64,000 nt of DNA, taken from the NCBI RefSeq assembly GCF_021083305.1, contig NZ_JAJFAY010000006.1, positions 234,983 to 298,982 on the forward strand, given 5' to 3'. This document shows positions 61,028 to 64,000 of this stretch, piece after piece. This stretch comes from Haladaptatus sp. DYF46. GTDB lineage: Archaea; Halobacteriota; Halobacteria; Halobacteriales; Haladaptataceae. The notes beneath the pieces are model-generated. The model searched no databases, was not told the origin of the DNA, and saw only the letters and a program-made list of their open reading frames with translations. Numbering within the stretch: the first letter of the stretch is position 1; every line of letters starts with the position of its first letter. The position numbers and the translations under genes are program-made.

Positions 61028-62029
61028 TTAGCCGGACGTCGGATACGATACCGAAACGGGGTCGCCCGACTCGGCGGATTCGTAGGCCGCTTCGACGACG
61101 GCGACCGCGTCCACCGCGTCGTCGGGCGATATCTCGGGTCGGCGGTCGGTTCCCACGGCGTCGACGAAATCGCGGATGAGGCCCACGTTCGGGTCTGATC
61201 CCCAGTAGACGGACGCGATACCCGGTTTGGGGCCGCCATCGCGGGTGAGTTTGAACGTCTGGTCGAAACAGTCCACGTCGATACTTCCCTTCGTGCCGAC
61301 CAGTTCGAGCGTGGCGTCCCCCCAGAAGTCCCACTCGTCCGGACGGCTCCACGAACCGTCGAGGGTGAACGCCGACCCGTCGGTGAGTTCCATCGAAAGG
61401 ACGTTCACGTCCTCCACGTCGAGGGATTCGAAGCGGGTGTCGTGCTGGGCGTACACTTCGGCGACACGCTCGCCGGTCAGCCAATGGACGAGGTCGACGA
61501 TGTGGACGGTATGATCCATCGCCGCGCCGCCGCCGCTCTTCGCCGGGTCGGCGAACCAGCTGCCGGGGCGCTGCCCGCGATTCGTGCCCGCGAGCAACCG
61601 AAGGGACCCGATTCGTCCGTTTTCGAGCTGTTTTTTGGCCCGTCTCGCCGGTTCCGAGAATCGGAGTGGCATCGCCACGCCGATGTGGATGCTCGCATCG
61701 AGACACGCGTCCCGAATCCCGACGGCATCGTCGACGGTCGTCGCGAGCGGCTTTTCACAGAGCACGTCGACGTCCGCCGCCGCGGCCCGTTCGACCCACT
61801 CGGAGTGGGTCGTGTTCTCCGAGCAAACGATGGCCCCGTCGGCGGCGGCGAGCAAGTCGTCAGTTTCGCGAAACTCGGCGTCGTGTTCTTCGGCGAACGT
61901 CCGTCCGCGGTCGGCGTCGTCGTCGGCGACGCCGACGAATTCGACGTCGTCCGCCTCGCTCGCGATAGCAGCGTACGCGGCGGTGTGGACGTGCGCCGTG
62001 GAGAGAATTCCGATTCGTACCGCGCTCAT
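61028..62029 (-). CDS. Gfo/Idh/MocA family dehydrogenase
   Basis: 333 residues from the ATG giving MSAVRIGIL. Motifs are RIGILSTAHVHTAAYAA, EKP in VLCEKPLATT near residue 95 and DHTVHIVDLVHWLTGERV with the catalytic histidine. It is a complete family member; sugar or cyclitol oxidation is likely. The upstream open frame of 32 codons has no protein-like features. It is divergent from the IclR regulator. Confidence 0.87.
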   Translation of the reverse strand: MSAVRIGILSTAHVHTAAYAAIASEADDVEFVGVADDDADRGRTFAEEHDAEFRETDDLLAAADGAIVCSENTTHSEWVERAAAADVDVLCEKPLATTVDDAVGIRDACLDASIHIGVAMPLRFSEPARRAKKQLENGRIGSLRLLAGTNRGQRPGSWFADPAKSGGGAAMDHTVHIVDLVHWLTGERVAEVYAQHDTRFESLDVEDVNVLSMELTDGSAFTLDGSWSRPDEWDFWGDATLELVGTKGSIDVDCFDQTFKLTRDGGPKPGIASVYWGSDPNVGLIRDFVDAVGTDRRPEISPDDAVDAVAVVEAAYESAESGDPVSVSYPTSG

Positions 62030-62356
62030 TTCGTGACCACCGCTGGAGTTCGACAGTTCATAGCTCTCACTTCGGCTTACACCATATGAACGTTTGGCAG
62101 GTCGTTCCGAAATCTCGGTGAGCATATCGTCGACTTCGAACCCCGTCTATCGGTGCCGAACGGCGAGAGGGGAAAACCCCGAACGGTACCACTGAAAGTA
62201 GACGTGTTAGCCGATGAAACGAACGGGGAAACGGGCGAAATCACGAGAGTGGCTCACTGAAAGAGCGGAACACGGTGTCATAACACGTGGTAACACGAGG
62301 AACACCTCTGTTAAGCAGGGCTGAACAGTTAAGTAGGTAGTGTTCGTACACATCCC
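62030..62356. promoter_or_regulatory. Regulatory region between Gfo/Idh and IclR genes
   Basis: 327 bases without a gene. Around 62268-62306 the pentamer AACAC recurs four times, once within a CACGTG palindrome. Two similar 12-mers, CTGTTAAGCAGG and CAGTTAAGTAGG, follow at 62308-62337. The second carries the TATA-like AGTTAAGTA about 26 bases before the IclR start. This is a likely operator region, perhaps for autoregulation. Confidence 0.45.
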
Positions 62357-63127
62357 ATGGAAAACAACACGCCAAAAAACACCGTGAATGCGGTGCAGAC
62401 GTCGCTGACGATACTCGAAGCGCTCGGGGAGTTGGACGGAGCGGGCGTCACCGAACTCGCGGAGCACATCGGTGCCACGAAGGCGACGGTTTACAATCAC
62501 CTTTCGACGCTCAAGGGAAGCCGATACGTCGTCAAGGAGGACGACGACACCTACCATCTCGGACTTCGGTTCCTCGACATCGCACACCACGCCCGAAACC
62601 GCGTTCGGATTTTCGACCTCGTCCGACAGGAGGTCGATACGCTGGCCGAGGAAACCGGGGAAATGGTGCTTTTCACCGTCGAGGAACACGGCGTCGGAAT
62701 CTGCCTCTACCGAGCCTACGGGGAGCAGGCGATTCGAACACCGCTGTACGTCGGACATCAGTCGGGTCTTCATCACACGGCGGTCGGTAAGGCGATACTC
62801 GCCCATTTGCCCGAGGAGCGACGGCGGGAAATCCTCGACCAGCAGGCCTTGGACGAAGTCACGAGCAACACGATAACGGACCGGGAGGAGCTCCTCGAGG
62901 AACTGGACGGCATCCGCGAAACGGGTATCGCTACGAGTAGCGAGGAGACGATACAGGGATTGATCGGGGTCGGCGCACCGATCATCGACCAGAACCGTGC
63001 CGTCGTGGGAGCCATCAGCATCATCGGACCGCGGAGTAGAATGAAGGGGGACCGATTACACGAAGAGTTACCCGACCGGATACAACGAAGCGTCAATATC
63101 ATTGAAATCAATATGACATCGATCTGA
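62357..63127 (+). CDS. IclR family transcriptional regulator
   Basis: 256 residues. The winged helix-turn-helix (AVQTSLTILEALGELDGAGV, then LAEHIGATKATVYNHLSTL) is followed by the IclR ligand domain: LGLRFLDIAHHARNR, HQSGLHHTAVGKAILAHLP and GLIGVGAPIIDQNRAVVGAI. Haloarchaeal IclR proteins control sugar-acid and deoxy-sugar pathways, for example that of L-rhamnose in Haloferax. Its place at the island border makes it the prime candidate regulator of these genes (inference). Confidence 0.9.
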   Translation: MENNTPKNTVNAVQTSLTILEALGELDGAGVTELAEHIGATKATVYNHLSTLKGSRYVVKEDDDTYHLGLRFLDIAHHARNRVRIFDLVRQEVDTLAEETGEMVLFTVEEHGVGICLYRAYGEQAIRTPLYVGHQSGLHHTAVGKAILAHLPEERRREILDQQALDEVTSNTITDREELLEELDGIRETGIATSSEETIQGLIGVGAPIIDQNRAVVGAISIIGPRSRMKGDRLHEELPDRIQRSVNIIEINMTSI

Positions 63128-64000
63128 TCGCGTCGGTTCCACACGATTTTACCCTTTCTCCCGTTGATCGCTGCCTTGAACGGGTTTCCTCGTATCGGTC
63201 GTGCGGAGCGTTCAGGTGGATAAAACGGGGGCGTGCCGGACGGCGTTACTTCGAGAAAGGCGTTTAGCACGAATGAGCGGCGGGAGATGGCGTCCAGAGG
63301 AGATGTTGCACGCGACGGTGGAGAAACGAAGTCAGAACCCATGACAGCAGTAGTACTGTAATACGAATCCTTCGAGCAGTGCAGCATCGTTATTCCATTC
63401 ATGACGAGTTTCAACGGTACTGCGTCGATAAGGAGCATGAAAACGACGGTTCGCTGGTTGGGGTGTGGACGTCGTGGTCGCAAAATCGAATGCTTCGGAT
63501 CGGTGTTACAATTTTAGTTCTGTAATGGTGGCCGTGGGGCGCGTTCAGAACACAAATCTCGATGTTCGTGCACCGTCGGGACCGCGGCGTTCCAGCGGCG
63601 AACCGACCCGGAAGTCTGTCCGTAGAACCGCCGCGCGTGATGGAGCGCTTTCCACTCCCGCCTCCGTAGCGTCGTACTTCGTGCGGCGAAAACGGGTGGG
63701 CTACCGTTCGCGTATGGATGACGCAGGGGGTATCGGGGAGTATCCACTTCCGCTTACGGAGATATGCGGAAGTAATGTGTCCGAGCGCTCATCTCACGAA
63801 AAATCCCGATAGAAGGCCGTTAACGACGGAATGAAAAATAATAAATCACATTTAGCTATATAGAATTATGGGTCTGAAGATGAGACTACACAGGTAATAG
63901 CAACCCTAGAATGCACGATTTGGGACAATCCACCCTCTACAAGCGTCTCAAACTGAACCACAGATGCCGCTTCTAGTCAGGCTACTAACTATTGGACGAA
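63128..64000. other. Terminal stretch without a supportable gene
   Basis: 873 bases. The frames present are short and Arg/Ser-rich, as expected for non-coding GC-rich DNA. An inverted repeat ACTTCCGC/GCGGAAGT occurs at 63746-63773. The last 180 bases have lower GC, with a run such as AAAAATAATAAATCACATT near 63834, which may mark the edge of another element beyond the window. No tRNA is visible. Confidence 0.5.
63746..63773. repeat. 8-bp inverted repeat with 12-base spacer
   Basis: ACTTCCGC at 63746-63753 pairs perfectly with GCGGAAGT at 63766-63773 in a gene-free region. Confidence 0.4.

Noticed and set aside
63465..63812. 115-codon plus-strand frame after the IclR gene
   Set aside because: Composition is Arg/Ser-rich with no hydrophobic core or motif, there is no promoter at the right spacing, and it resembles the many chance frames of GC-rich DNA.
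1..64000. tRNA, rRNA, CRISPR arrays and defence systems
   Set aside because: I looked in all gene gaps on both strands and saw no tRNA T-arm/anticodon pattern, rRNA segment, spaced repeat array or defence gene. Short or unusual RNAs could still be missed by eye.

Overview
The window reads as chromosomal DNA of a haloarchaeon (class Halobacteria). The evidence is acidic proteins throughout, GC that I estimate by eye at about 60 percent, twin-arginine lipoprotein signals, a HalOD1 protein, a halocyanin-like protein, a KhtTU-like antiporter pair, and many genes with a TATA box about 24-32 bases before the start codon and no leader. Genus is not determinable from this; a Haladaptatus-like genome is only a guess. 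I saw no rRNA, tRNA, CRISPR array or intact insertion sequence.

Layout. 0-5 kb: end of a branched-chain amino-acid ABC ATPase gene with an Lrp/AsnC regulator, a D-2-hydroxyacid dehydrogenase, an M20 amidohydrolase and a threonine dehydratase. 4.8-12.5 kb: an amine/GABA-type module (two class III aminotransferases, a BCCT transporter, RidA, a succinate-semialdehyde-type dehydrogenase) around a conserved protein of unknown function. 12.6-18.8 kb: membrane and stress genes (small EamA protein, two UspA genes, one with an in-frame amber codon, a YbhN-type membrane protein, the KhtTU-like pair), plus an 83-bp hairpin element and two very short reading frames.

17-62 kb is a dense catabolic island. 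At its centre (39.0-44.0 kb) a plus-strand operon encodes an enolase-superfamily sugar-acid dehydratase, an SDR, a fumarylacetoacetase-fold hydrolase, a luciferase-type flavoenzyme and a Gfo/Idh/MocA oxidoreductase. The first three match the order of steps in the archaeal diketo-hydrolase route for deoxy-sugar acids such as L-rhamnonate. On each side lies one member of the same five families: HpcH/HpaI aldolase, sulfatase, nitrilase-type hydrolase, neutral-ceramidase-like hydrolase and an unusual two-domain amidohydrolase. A dipeptide-type ABC importer is split, with binding protein and permeases at 29-34 kb and ATPases at 55-57.5 kb. Four complete Gfo/Idh/MocA genes and one internally deleted copy, a DegT aminotransferase, a PIG-L deacetylase, creatininase, RraA-like and M19/M20 proteins fill the rest. 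An IclR regulator closes the island at 62.4 kb.

My inference is that the island imports and dismantles a sulfated and/or N-acylated deoxy-sugar conjugate. The substrate is not identified by the sequence. The last 0.87 kb holds no gene I can support.
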